Shown here piece after piece: positions 52,987 to 63,400 of a stretch of 64,000 bases of DNA. The DNA lies in NCBI GenBank assembly GCA_010015675.1, contig ML976986.1, positions 86,313-150,312 of the forward strand, read 5' to 3'. This DNA is from Byssothecium circinans (Eukaryota > Ascomycota > Dothideomycetes > Pleosporales > Massarinaceae). The position numbers and the translations under genes are program-made. A model generated the notes under the pieces. That model made no database searches, was not told the DNA's origin, and saw nothing but the letters and a program-made list of their open reading frames with translations. Positions within the stretch are counted from its first letter, which is position 1; each line of letters opens with the position of its first letter.

Positions 52987-54762
52987 TCATGATGCCTCTT
53001 CTGGCTGCACTACTGGTAATGGTTGCACTTTCCCCGAATCGACAATGACTTGCTCATCAAGACGTTTATCAATCTCTCCGTGTTCCAATCTCTTCCACGT
53101 GTTTATGCGCGCTTGGTTGGTGTCGACTTCGAATACGCGAACGCGACGATGATAACCGCCGTAGCCGCCGTAGCCGCCAAAGCCACTTCCGCCTGCATAG
53201 CACATCCAAAGCTCGGGCTCGCCGGCTTCGTTTTTGGCAGGCATGCAGTAGTCGTTTGCATGGTCGTGGCCGCATGATACAGCTTTGACGCCCTGCTGGA
53301 CTAAAGCGTCTTTGAAATGAGTATTGAAGCCGGGAGCGGTGACACCTTCTCGGTAGGTACCGAACCATCCATTGTCCTTGAGTCTGTACTCGGGCAGTGG
53401 AATGTGGATGAAGGCCATGTCAAGATGTTTGTGGGTGTAACGGGTGTGCGCATCGGATGCCTTGAGAGTCTCAGCGGCGGTATTGAACCAGGCAATTTGG
53501 TTCGGCTTGATCCAGTCGTAGCCCTTGAACTTGGCTTCGTCGGGAGAATAGCTGTGGGTATCGAGGAAGTAGAGTGTGAGGGCTGAGTGTTTGTTGTTCC
53601 CGTGCGCGAGGACTTCAACGTAATAGTTGCCGACACCGTCGATGTTGGTGGGTCCGGCTTCGGAGAGCGAGTAGGGGAGGGATTCGTAGAGCAGCATTTG
53701 AGTCTTCCGGGAGAGGACACCTTCATCGTCGTGGTTGCCGAAAATAGCTGTGTACGGAATCTTGCGCTCGACTAGCACGGCGATGATTTTGAAAAGAGCC
53801 TGGGGGGCTGTTAGTATTGTTATTAAAGAGGGAATGAGTGAGTGGCTTACACTTGGGACGTCAGGCGCTGTGTCGCCATTAACCTGATCTCCCGAGAGGA
53901 CGACGAGATCTGGCTTCTCATCATCCAGCACCCTCTCCACGAACTCGAGAGTACGTGGATCAGCGTCGCATTTGCCACCATTGAGTTCTTTTGGCTCCGG
54001 TTCTCTGCAAATACCTAACCCTGTGCTAAGATGGAGATCGGAGATCTGCATGATCTTGAACTTTCCATCTTTCCTAATTCTCGGTATCTGTTTCTCGAGC
54101 TTATGGGGCTGGCCTCTGCGGATGCTCACACGAGGCTCCTTGTTTCCCCCTCCGGTATCCAGATGTAGTGCTCCATTCGGAACGAGCGACCAGCCAGGGC
54201 GCGGCTCGACGGCGTCTGCTCCAAAGAGAATATCTACGGCGGTGACAGTACTTTTCGAATCACTCGCGTGACGTTTTTTCGAACGCTTGATCCAGACTCC
54301 AGCAGGACGAGACTCCCATTTCTCTGAAGCCTGGGCCTTGTCGCCCATAGCTGGGTCAAGTTTTCCCGTGCGCACATCAATAATGACCTTGTCTTCTTCT
54401 GTGAGCTCCTCCTCCTTCTTCCGCTGAATGTGGACATAAGCCCTAGACACCCATCCCGAACCTAGGTATAGATCCTTCTCCACTCGGTGCCATTTGTCCT
54501 GATCGAGCTTGCACTTCGATATCGGGTTGAGGGTCGAACACGTTTGTACGGTAAGGTCGGTTATGACGAGGCCCTCGTGATGGAGCGGTAGATGGTTGTG
54601 GATTGATGTAGGGAGCACTCTGTACCGGTTGTCGAGGAAGAACACGAGGAACAAGACGGTGCACCCTATTACAGCGAGTTGGATGGCTGCCCGCGTCTGT
54701 GATTGTCGTTAGAACCTGTTGCTACCTGGAGCATCGACTATACTCACGATCCGGCGTGTCAT
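52987..54762 (-). CDS. DCR2: Dcr2-type calcineurin-like metallophosphatase
   Basis: Three exons (54748-54762, 53851-54696, 52987-53799) give 557 aa. The first exon is only 15 nt (MTRRI), followed by a 51-bp intron, then TRAAIQLAVIGCTVLFLVFF, an N-terminal membrane anchor. The second intron (53800-53850) is 51 bp and frame-neutral, but has GTAAGC, TACTAAC and CAG. Metallophosphatase motifs are complete: KIMQISDLHLSTG, VVLSGDQVNG, IFGNHDDEG, AFIHIPLPEY and SCGHDHANDYC. A Gly/Tyr-rich run (GGYGGYGGYHRR) follows. In yeast Dcr2 affects cell-cycle exit (Sic1) and down-regulates the unfolded-protein response through Ire1. It diverges from the tRNA methyltransferase gene with only 230 bp between start codons. 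Confidence 0.9.
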
Positions 54763-54992
54763 GGCGGCTGATGGGGCATCAAGCCGCTATTGCGATTAGG
54801 TTTACGATCAAAGTGTCCCAGGCAACATAACTGCCATAGTGGAATAGGGTTTCTGCTCTTGGGAAGTCAAGGGATGCCCGATGTCGTGGCTAGTAGCTAC
54901 CAGAGGTGTGGTTTGGCTTGGCGCTGGAACGCTCCGAGAGCTCTTCCGACCCTTCTCCGCACTTCAATGCATTTCATTGTTCACGTGTAGCG

Positions 54993-56351
54993 ATGCGCCA
55001 TTCCCGACTTCTCGCCTGCACAACTCGCACATGCAGATTCTCGCCCTCGTCTGCTCGAAGATGCTTTGCCACCAGCTCTGCCTATAATCGAGCTTTCCAA
55101 GGCAAGCGCGCCGCCCTCACGGCTGAACATCGCTCACACCCATCTAGAAAGCGACATTGTGCTCCTCAAGGACAAGAGGAATGCGACGCATGAAGGGGTA
55201 ATTGTAAAGCTTGAGGCGGATAAAAAGCTCCATACACATCGGGGCTTGATAAAGCATGATGACATAATTGGAAAAGAGGTGCGACAGCTCGTTCAGTCGA
55301 CCAGAGGAGATTCGTACCGCATCCACGAACCTACATTAGCAGAATATGTTCGGCTCACTCCACGCATTGTTACACCTGTGCGTATATCATGAATAAAAGC
55401 TTTTGATGTGCATGAATTGATCCGAAGCAGATATATCCGTCCGACACCAACTTGATAGTATCTCTCCTAGACATACACGTCGACACGCCTTCCGGTACCT
55501 CCACAGGCGCACCTTTGGAGATCCTCGAGGCTGGCACCGGTCATGGAGCGCTGACTCTACATCTCTCGCGCGCAGTTCATGCAGCAAACCCTCCAATTCC
55601 CCGGTTGATATCGTACGCAAGTACCGAAGACATCGAAGATCCGGTATATGAGGGTGAGACTGTTTCCGACCTCCAGGATATTAGCCTTGAGACATGGAAA
55701 CGAAATCGCCGCGCAATTGTACACACGCTAGACATTTCTAGCAAGCACTCGAAGCATGCAGAGAAAATTGTATCTGGTTTCCGAAAAGGCATGTATGCCG
55801 GCAACGTTGACTTCCACGTAGGAGATGTATCGTTGTGGATCGCTGAGCAAAAAGCGTCAAGGGGTACGGAAGAACCATTTCTTTCCCACGTCTTCCTCGA
55901 TCTTCCGAATGCCGACTCGCATTTGGCCAACGTAGCTCCAGTGCTGCACGTCAATGGCATGCTCGCCGTCTTCAACCCCAGCATCACGCAAATAGTAGAC
56001 TGCGTAGAAGCGATCCGTAAGCATAGGATGCCCTACTTGCTGGACCAGGTCATCGAGCTCGGTGCAGGTACCATTCGTGAGTGGGATGTGCGAGCTGTGA
56101 GGCCGCGCGCTACGTTGAAGAAGGCTGAGGTGGAGCAAGAGCAGCCATCCCAGAGCGAAGGACCAATCGACCCTGGAGAAGGGCAAGATGCTAGAGACGA
56201 TGAGCTGGCAGAGGACCTCGCCAAGGCGGAAGAGAAATGGGCAATAGTGTGTCGTCCCAAGGCAGGTCAGCAGGTGGTTGGAGGCGGGTTCCTTGGTCTC
56301 TGGCGACGAATGGAAAAAGCTCCTGTCCAAGAAGCACAAGCTGGGGCGTAA
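54993..56351 (+). CDS. Mitochondrial tRNA (adenine-N1)-methyltransferase, TRM61/TRMT61B-like
   Basis: Three exons (54993-55101, 55148-55377, 55431-56351) give 419 aa. MRHSRLLACTTRTCRFSPSS followed by ARRCFATSSA is a good mitochondrial presequence with a plausible cleavage site. The first intron (46 bp) begins GCAAGC instead of GT and ends CATCTAG; splicing it joins AYNRAFQ to ESDIVLLKDKR, the expected family start. Then come RGLIKHDDIIGKEVRQLV, EYVRLTPRIVTP joined to IYPSDTNLIVSLLDIHVD, the SAM-binding LEILEAGTGHGALTLHLSRA, VDFHVGDVSLWI and the catalytic-region FLSHVFLDLPNADSH. A long acidic insert precedes the C-terminus KWAIVCRPKAGQQVVGG. It probably makes m1A in mitochondrial tRNA. Confidence 0.82.
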
Positions 56352-56769
56352 GCCTTGTTGGATGTGTAAATTATTTGTACAAATATAAGCCTATATCCAT
56401 AAAGGCTTCGAGAGTTATGCTCCGCGTGCCTAAGTTGGTTCAAATCTATGACTGCTCAGGTGGTTCTGGACTTGACCTTGTTGGTTCGAACCGGTACCAT
56501 CGTCATGCGCGGCAAGCTTCGACTTCTCTCATCCACCAGATTGGCAACACTGCTCAGCACTATTCGGCGGATAAGAGCGGTGTTTAAAAGAGGCAATGCA
56601 TTTGTGAGCTGGCACTGGCGCTTGATTGGTCAAACGCACGACCCTCAATCGTTCCCGCATCGACCTCGCGCTCCCAGTGGTCGAGGCGCGTCGACTTTTA
56701 AATACCTTTCCCCCACCCGTTGACCTCGCCTCTCTACCCCTCCCATTTCGTCTCTGTACATCTGCGAAA

Positions 56770-57421
56770 ATGAGCGGTGCAGGCGAGAACCGGTAACTAT
56801 CCCCCGAAAAGCTTCCCGACTTCATGTTCTGACTCTACGCAGCAGCAGCTGGCAGCGGCCGCAAGGACGGGGCAACAGCCGCAACTCGACCTCGGGCACG
56901 AGCAATACCGGCAAAGATGGCGGTAAGCAGCAGGGCATGTCGGCGCCAGGCAATGCGTGGAAGGGAAAGGTGGCAGCTGGTGCAGATAGAGCGCAAGCTC
57001 CGTCTACCCCTTCTCAGGCAGAGCACCGCCCCGTAAGGGACTTCAATACGGACGAGGTCAGGGACTTCTTGAAGAAGAGTACGTCTGCATCTTCTTTTTC
57101 GCGGGAAATCAAAGTAGCTGAGCTAATATCTGTCATAGAGTACCTCGAGGCTGTCGCAGGTATATTCCCCCCGAACAAGCACGCACAACGAAATGCAACT
57201 GACCGTCGAAAGACCAACCCTCCGTACACCACAAGGTGCAGGGCGATTCAGTCGCGAAGAGGAGTAGCGGCGCATGGGGCTCACGAGGTAGGTATGGCGT
57301 AGGTCTACACAAGGTTGGGAGTAACATGTGCGCAGGCAACATGCCCCATCTGATGCCTGGCGGGCAAGACTTCTTCACGCAGCTCAAGAAGCAGCTCTCA
57401 AGCCTCGAGCAGGGCAAATAA
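56770..57421 (+). CDS. Small conserved fungal protein with a microexon
   Basis: Five exons (56770-56792, 56843-57078, 57139-57159, 57213-57287, 57336-57421) give 146 aa. The third exon is only 21 nt (joining LKK to KYLEAVA). The spliced protein starts MSGAGENRSSWQRPQGRGNS and is Gly/Asn/Ser-rich to residue ~45. It then reads MSAPGNAWKGKVAAGADRAQ, VRDFNTDEVRDFLKKKYLEA, VADQPSVHHKVQGDSVAKRS, SGAWGSRGNMPHLMPGGQDF and ends LKKQLSSLEQGK. From memory the D-E-V-R-x-F-L ... GDSVAKR-S-G-W-G ... GQDFF layout occurs in other ascomycetes, but no name or function comes to mind. Unspliced frames here look longer yet break this conserved text. Confidence 0.7.
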
Positions 57422-58367
57422 ACACCACCGTAACCGCGTTACGCATACCAACCATACAATTGACTTGAGCGGCATCATATCATACGGGCATTGCGGGAGT
57501 TCAAGGCTGTCTGTCACACTTTGCGCACTTTTACTGGCGGCTATTGTGTTCTTGCTTCTGCCCGTACACCAAAAGGTGCAAATCACGGGCGCATTGTATT
57601 ACAGCATAAGGCGTTAGGGGGTACAGCGCCTGATTCACGATGTTCTTGTATGGATACCCAGCTGGACTCTCTTACTGTACGTCATTCGCGTTGGCAATTG
57701 CACGGAGATGGGCGAGCAGGACTCTCTTCATGCGCATTGCTTTTGTAGAATAGTCGCAAAAGATTGATTGGTCGATTGCGTGACATGTTGATACAGTCAG
57801 CAAGCAGTTCGTAAATCGATGTGTTGCCATAGGGAATTTGTGATGACGATCCTGGTAGGGAGACATATCGACCAGGTTACTATATGGCGCTTTGGCGATG
57901 TGATTTGAGACGGCGCGTCTCCATGGCCAACGCTCAAGCGTGCCCCTCTCACCAGGCTAACGAGAACACGACAACAAACACGCAAGAGTGCCAGTCTCCG
58001 CATTTCACCCCATTCGCTCCGCTCCTGCAACAAACCGCTCGTGTTTCTCATTGCTACACGATTTGTGCCTTCCTCCTCACCGGCTACCACAATCCCTCCG
58101 CACCGCCAAGACCGGAGGTGAGCATCGTCACAACTCACAACGATACCACCACCCACAAAACGCGCCGCGGCTGATCCCTCAACTCCTACACTCTTCTCCG
58201 CAAGCTTGTACACACTTTTTTGAGCACTCAAACATCTAGAAACACGTCTCATAGGCTGTAAAACAACCCCGCAGCCGGATGCGCAGCTTCACCGACCGCG
58301 GGAAAGCCTCTAAATTCACGATCCATCTTTACTCAGTGCGCGCTGCAAGGCACCCGCAATACTTCAC
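57422..58367. other. Intergenic spacer, nothing recognised
   Basis: About 0.95 kb with no supported gene; antisense and sense short frames around 57800-58250 have no motif. The end is the presumed promoter and leader of the gene at 58368. Confidence 0.5.
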
Positions 58368-59624
58368 ATGATGTCTTCGCCGCCGCGAACACCCACCCGT
58401 TCTGCGCATCGTCGCCAGCCCTCCAGCCTCGACATGTCTCACAGTAACACGCCCTCGCAGCGGTACTCGTTAAACCGACGCTCCTCCGGCTACTCACCCA
58501 TGACACCTCACTCGTCACAAGAATTTGACCACGGAAGCCCGGCGAATGGTTTTAACGGCGGTGGAGACGGCGGGCTAGGGAATTTAGCAGACGAGCTCGG
58601 CGATGTTTGGGACGAGGACGGTGAGATGGCAGACGGCGAATTTGGAGAAGAACTGGACGGGCCTGAGGACCACGAAGATATTGGTTTGGCACTGGATCAC
58701 GATGGGTCGACCGGTGTGGGTAACGCGGTCAACGTCAATGGCGTCAGGGACAGTGGTGTCGCAATGCCGTCATCTTCACCGTCGACAGAATCGAAGACTA
58801 CACTGAGCCCTCAGGCGGCCGTGAAAGGGAGGCAACATCGGAGACAACGATCGCTATATGACGGGTCAGACTATGGAGATTCCTCGGACCTGGAGGCTAA
58901 CGAAGGCATTTCCCCAGCACTAGAAGCCCGCATGGCAGCAGTGGAAAGCTTGGCACGGCGAGGGACAGAAGAAAATGGCAGCGCTACAGATGGTGTGGTG
59001 AGGAGGGTAGTGGAACATCTGCGAGATCTCGGCAGCCAGATCGGCATTGAGAACGGTGCCACGAGGTATGTGTTTAAAATATTTGATGTTGGGGGACAGA
59101 AACTCACACTATATAGACTCAAGACTGCCCACGATGCCCTGACAACACATTTGGCTCATCAGTCACGGATGATGACTTCCCTCAGCGCATCACTGTCCGG
59201 CCCACGCGCTATAATACTAGATCCCGACGTCATTGAGACTCTCTTACCACTGATAACCTCTACGTTGGAGCTACTTCCCCATTCTGAACACCATTCTGTC
59301 CTGGCGCTCTCGCAGCTCACCGTCGCCAACCGCGAGCTGCTCGAAAACTTGTCTAATGTCCAGGACTCCCTGCACATGACTCGCCAAACAGCCGTGAACG
59401 CCACCCGCCGACTCAAATCATCGAAAGATCAGCTCGCTGAATGGAAGCGCGATCAAGAGCTACGAGAAGCCGGCGTACGGTGGATAGAAAAAGGCGATTG
59501 GGACATGAAGCTGAAGGATAGGCAAGCGGGGAGCCAGTGCTGGGATGTAGTGAACGGGTTCGAAGAGCAATGCGGGCTGTGGAGACAGAAGCTCTGCGAA
59601 GGACTCGGCGTGGCGAGTGCGTAA
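58368..59624 (+). CDS. Conserved fungal protein of unknown function, acidic N-half and helical C-half
   Basis: Exons 58368-59065 and 59117-59624 with a 51-bp intron (GTATGT ... TATATAG) give 401 aa. The intron is frame-neutral, so an unspliced reading is open too, but splicing joins NGATR to LKTAHDALTTHLAHQSRMMT, which matches the family as I remember it. The first ~60 residues are Ser/Pro-rich with many potential phosphosites (TPTRSAHRRQPSSLDMS). GGLGNLADELGDVWDEDGEM is an acidic conserved block, followed by RDSGVAMPSSSPSTESKTT and DGSDYGDSSDLEANEG. The C-terminal ~200 residues are helical and end in CWDVVNGFEEQCGLWRQKL. No enzymatic motif. A GTAAGA at the stop could add a short alternative tail. 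Function unknown. Confidence 0.75.
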   Translation: MMSSPPRTPTRSAHRRQPSSLDMSHSNTPSQRYSLNRRSSGYSPMTPHSSQEFDHGSPANGFNGGGDGGLGNLADELGDVWDEDGEMADGEFGEELDGPEDHEDIGLALDHDGSTGVGNAVNVNGVRDSGVAMPSSSPSTESKTTLSPQAAVKGRQHRRQRSLYDGSDYGDSSDLEANEGISPALEARMAAVESLARRGTEENGSATDGVVRRVVEHLRDLGSQIGIENGATRYVFKIFDVGGQKLTLYRLKTAHDALTTHLAHQSRMMTSLSASLSGPRAIILDPDVIETLLPLITSTLELLPHSEHHSVLALSQLTVANRELLENLSNVQDSLHMTRQTAVNATRRLKSSKDQLAEWKRDQELREAGVRWIEKGDWDMKLKDRQAGSQCWDVVNGFEEQCGLWRQKLCEGLGVASA

Positions 59625-60425
59625 GATCTTTGCGCGCTGATTTTCTTCCACGGGAGTTTTGCTTGGGGATGATGGCTAACCTGCATGACTGGATTAGGCG
59701 AAGACTATCTAGAAGTAAAGGACGATCCGGTGTCCTCAGGTAGAATCCGAACAGGCGTGACAGGTCGAAAAGATGGTCAGCTATATAACGGAGGAACGTC
59801 ACAAACAACGTCACAAAAGGGGCCGAAGAATAGAAATCTAGACTCTGGGATCCACGACTGTAATTGAGCGGGCGGGGCGAACGATATCTTCAATGTTGTC
59901 ATCAATTGGAGTTTTGATATATTGACAGTATGGACGGCTTGCTCACTTAATACCCCTCCACACCATCTCTTCACATTGTTCGGCGTTCTGTTGCAGCATT
60001 AGATAGGGACTGGACTGACGGGATGGCAACAAGCCGAAGCCTGTGCATACATTTGCTTTCTTTTGTAGACAATGGTAGACTGAAGGATCGTTTTAATTTT
60101 TGGGGGAAGCCCGTTTGTTACTTGACTAGGCTGATGGGATCAGCAGCAGAAATGCGCGTGTGTTTGAAATCGATTGATACTCGTCCCGAGAACGCCATTG
60201 CACGTGACATGGCGAGTACCTAGGCACGGTGGAGCTTACCTCGGTGGACCACGCTAAGGCCCGTTCTAGATAAACCCAAAACAATGCTTCAGGTCAAGCG
60301 CTCGACCCGTCAACATGGACGTCGCACAACCTCACGCTGCTCCCAACTTCGATCTTCTTATAATGTATAATCTACACACCCTATGAAGTATAGCGTACAC
60401 CGAGGCACCTCGAACACATCGATAA
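59625..60425. other. Intergenic spacer before separase
   Basis: No gene recognised. Possible alternative last exon of the upstream gene at ~59698-59742; otherwise promoter of the separase gene. Confidence 0.5.
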
Positions 60426-63400
60426 ATGGCGAAAGAACGCGACGCCATGTGTGCGCGCATCGATAACATCAAAAGCGACCTACGAACTATCTCGTCATGT
60501 ACCGCCACCACACTAGCAGAGCTTCAGGAGCTTCTACTTCCAAAAACACCTGAACCGGTTCAGAAGGAGAATGTGAGAACGAAAAGGGCAGATGTAGCGC
60601 AGAAGACAGCGCGGAAGAGAGCTGCAACGGCGCCAGATGCGACGAACCCGATTACATCTTCTCTCACGCCTCGAGAAAAATACATAACAGCGACCGAAGT
60701 TGCAAACACGACACTGAAGTCTCTCGCCGCAGCCTTGAAGACACAATCTCCATCTCGACCGCAACCGTCAACGAAAGCGAAGCCTATCTCAAACGAGAAC
60801 GCGCAGAAAACCTCGCGACCGCACATAAATCACACGAAGAGCTCTTCAGCAGTAGTGCACCCGCTTAAGGAGCGATCTGTCAGCCAAGTCGTTAATTCGC
60901 CCAAGAAGCGATCCCCGTTGCGCCGCTCATCGTCGTATTCGTCCTGTATACACACTGGCCCTGACCCAGGCTTGGTGCAGACGGCAGAATGCTGCAGGGT
61001 GGCATTCGCGTATCTAGGAACACCCGAGGCGGCTAAGATTACTGGGAAAGACTCGCCAGAGCTGCAGTTGGAAAACGGGGTGTTGGCACTTGTTGGAAAG
61101 CTGGTAGCACATGGATTGGATAATTTGGCAATCAAGGAGATGAGAATATTGAAGAAGAGGCTGGATACGTATCTTGGAAAGGATGTGCAAAAGCAAGGGA
61201 CTCGACCCAAGGTCAGCAGGACACAATCTCAAAGTATGGTTCCAGCGGAAAGAGATAGTCTGGCATCGTTGTTGGATTTTGGAGAAGTGGATTGCGAGAA
61301 CAAAGCCCTTCCGATCATAACAAATCTCCAGACCTATGCTTTGCGGATCATTGCGAGGGCCAAACGACCGCGGGTAGTTGAGACCGCCTGGATTTACCTG
61401 AAGCTATCACATCCCTCATCGCCAGTGAATCTAATCGGACACATTGCGAAAAATGCGGACAATTCGGCGAAGACAGCACGCCAACTAGAATCCTTAGCCC
61501 AGGCGGTACTTCAACTATGCCCAAGTATTTCTACCTCGGAGGACGGCAACGACCTTCAGCCATCTGCAGATGTTGTTCTACGTCTGCAACACCTCGCTTT
61601 CAAGATCCGACAGAAGTGGTGGAGTCTCGTCCATCATCAAGGGGACCCGGACAAGGAACTTCTCGAGCCATTTTCCAAGTGTATGGTTACGTTTACCAGA
61701 AGATCGACCCAGATGGCGGAGAGAAAGTACAAGCTCGTAGAATCTCTGTACGAAAATCTATTGGGATCATTGCGAGACTCGGGATGGTCGCAAAAGAATG
61801 AATCAAACTCAATTGTGATGGCAAGGAAGGTCATGACTTCTCTAGCGCAAGAGGCCGGGTTTCATGATGAGGCACTTCGCTGGCTGGGTACGTCGAAATT
61901 GCCAACATCTGAGAGCTCTGCTGCCAAGGAAGCCGCTAGGCTGGTTCGATGCTCTGCGGTGTCTCTGGACGCATCTATGAAAGGCTCGACAAAGCACAAT
62001 CTATTGGAAACAATTCAGGCTGTTCTTGAAGTGCTATCCGGTGGGATGGGTGGATCAGTCTCAGAACTTGACGCCTTGTTCATCGAAGTTCATGGTCTAC
62101 GGCGAACCGCGACACGGCTACTTTCGACATTGAATACAACTCCAGACGAATCATTACATCAGTTGGAGTCACATTGCATACGGGTCGTTTCAGCGAGCAT
62201 ACAATTCACGAATCGGTTTATCGGAGCAACACCGCCAGCCGGATCCGATGGTAAATCTGTAACACGACACCGGGAGCGATTAAACACAACTTCGAAGCTC
62301 GTGAAGAGCACTGTTGAATCCGTATTGGCTTGTTGCAAACGCACGTTGATCGCCGAATCCACCTGGATGGATCTCGATGCCCTCGTCCAGGATTGCCTAA
62401 GCCTCATACAGCGTCTTGATGAGCAGCCTCCGACGGACCAGACCTGGAAGTCGATTATTCAGACACCATCCCAATCTGCGTTCGTGAAGTTCTCAAACGC
62501 GTACTGGGCATTGTACTCCCAATTGCGGAGACTTGATGTTGAACCCGCAGTGTCAGTCGCCGCTTTAGAACGCTCTACCAGACTCCTCGAATCCAGACCT
62601 CGCGCAGAAATGGAAGCTGGACTGTTCTCGATGAAGCTTGAGCGACTGGGTGAAGCGCTGGATCAATTGGAACGCGTCCACGAATCTCGCAATACAATAT
62701 CGCAATGCTTACAGAACACATGCAACGAAGACACGGTATTAGCCCTCGTTGATTCGGCTGCAAAACACCCTGTTCAACGCGTTTTCGAGAGCACAGGCGA
62801 TTTCAGCACGCTCAGGCGACTCCTCAGCGCGTACCATCGGTCGTTCATAAAGCATGGCTTGAGGCGATCTAACGAGGTAGCGTTCTTCGATGATGGCGTA
62901 TACCCTGCCCCTGCAAGAGGCATTCTGTTGGAATGGCAACTGTTGTTGTACCAAAAGATACTGTCGAGAAATCGGCCATGGGATGCGAACTTGAACGTTT
63001 CCGTTCACGCGATCGTGGAGCGCCTTTTGGAGATCTACACGCCTGCGCAATTCCCAATACGTCACCAAAGACTACGCTTGATACTGCTTCAACTTTCACA
63101 AGCGCGTCCCGATGTTGTGCCAAACTTGTTGGGATCAGATCCTCAGACAGAAAGTTTGGTTGACCTTGCAGACACCAATGACCGTGATCTAGCACAATTT
63201 GCTGGCCATTTGAAAGCTCTTTCAACACTCAAGCTGCTGTTACAGAAGGATATTCCCGAGACCACGACAATCCGAGAATGTTTCTCTGTCTGGGACGGAT
63301 TCGTCAATTCTGCAAAGACCTGGAGTGAGCTAGCCAAATGTATTGACAATATCGAAGACTTGTTGCAAGAGATGCAAGTGTGCGTCGATTTTCTCGCCGC

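Noticed and set aside
52820..53152. Plus-strand frame starting MPTPEPYFPPGY
   Set aside because: Its second half is antisense to the well-supported Dcr2-type phosphatase C-terminus; the first half alone is too short to defend.
56437..56500. Possible tRNA gene, from GGTTCAAATC and GGTTCGAACC B-box-like strings
   Set aside because: No matching A box or cloverleaf stems around either string; they look like chance matches in 3' flanking DNA.
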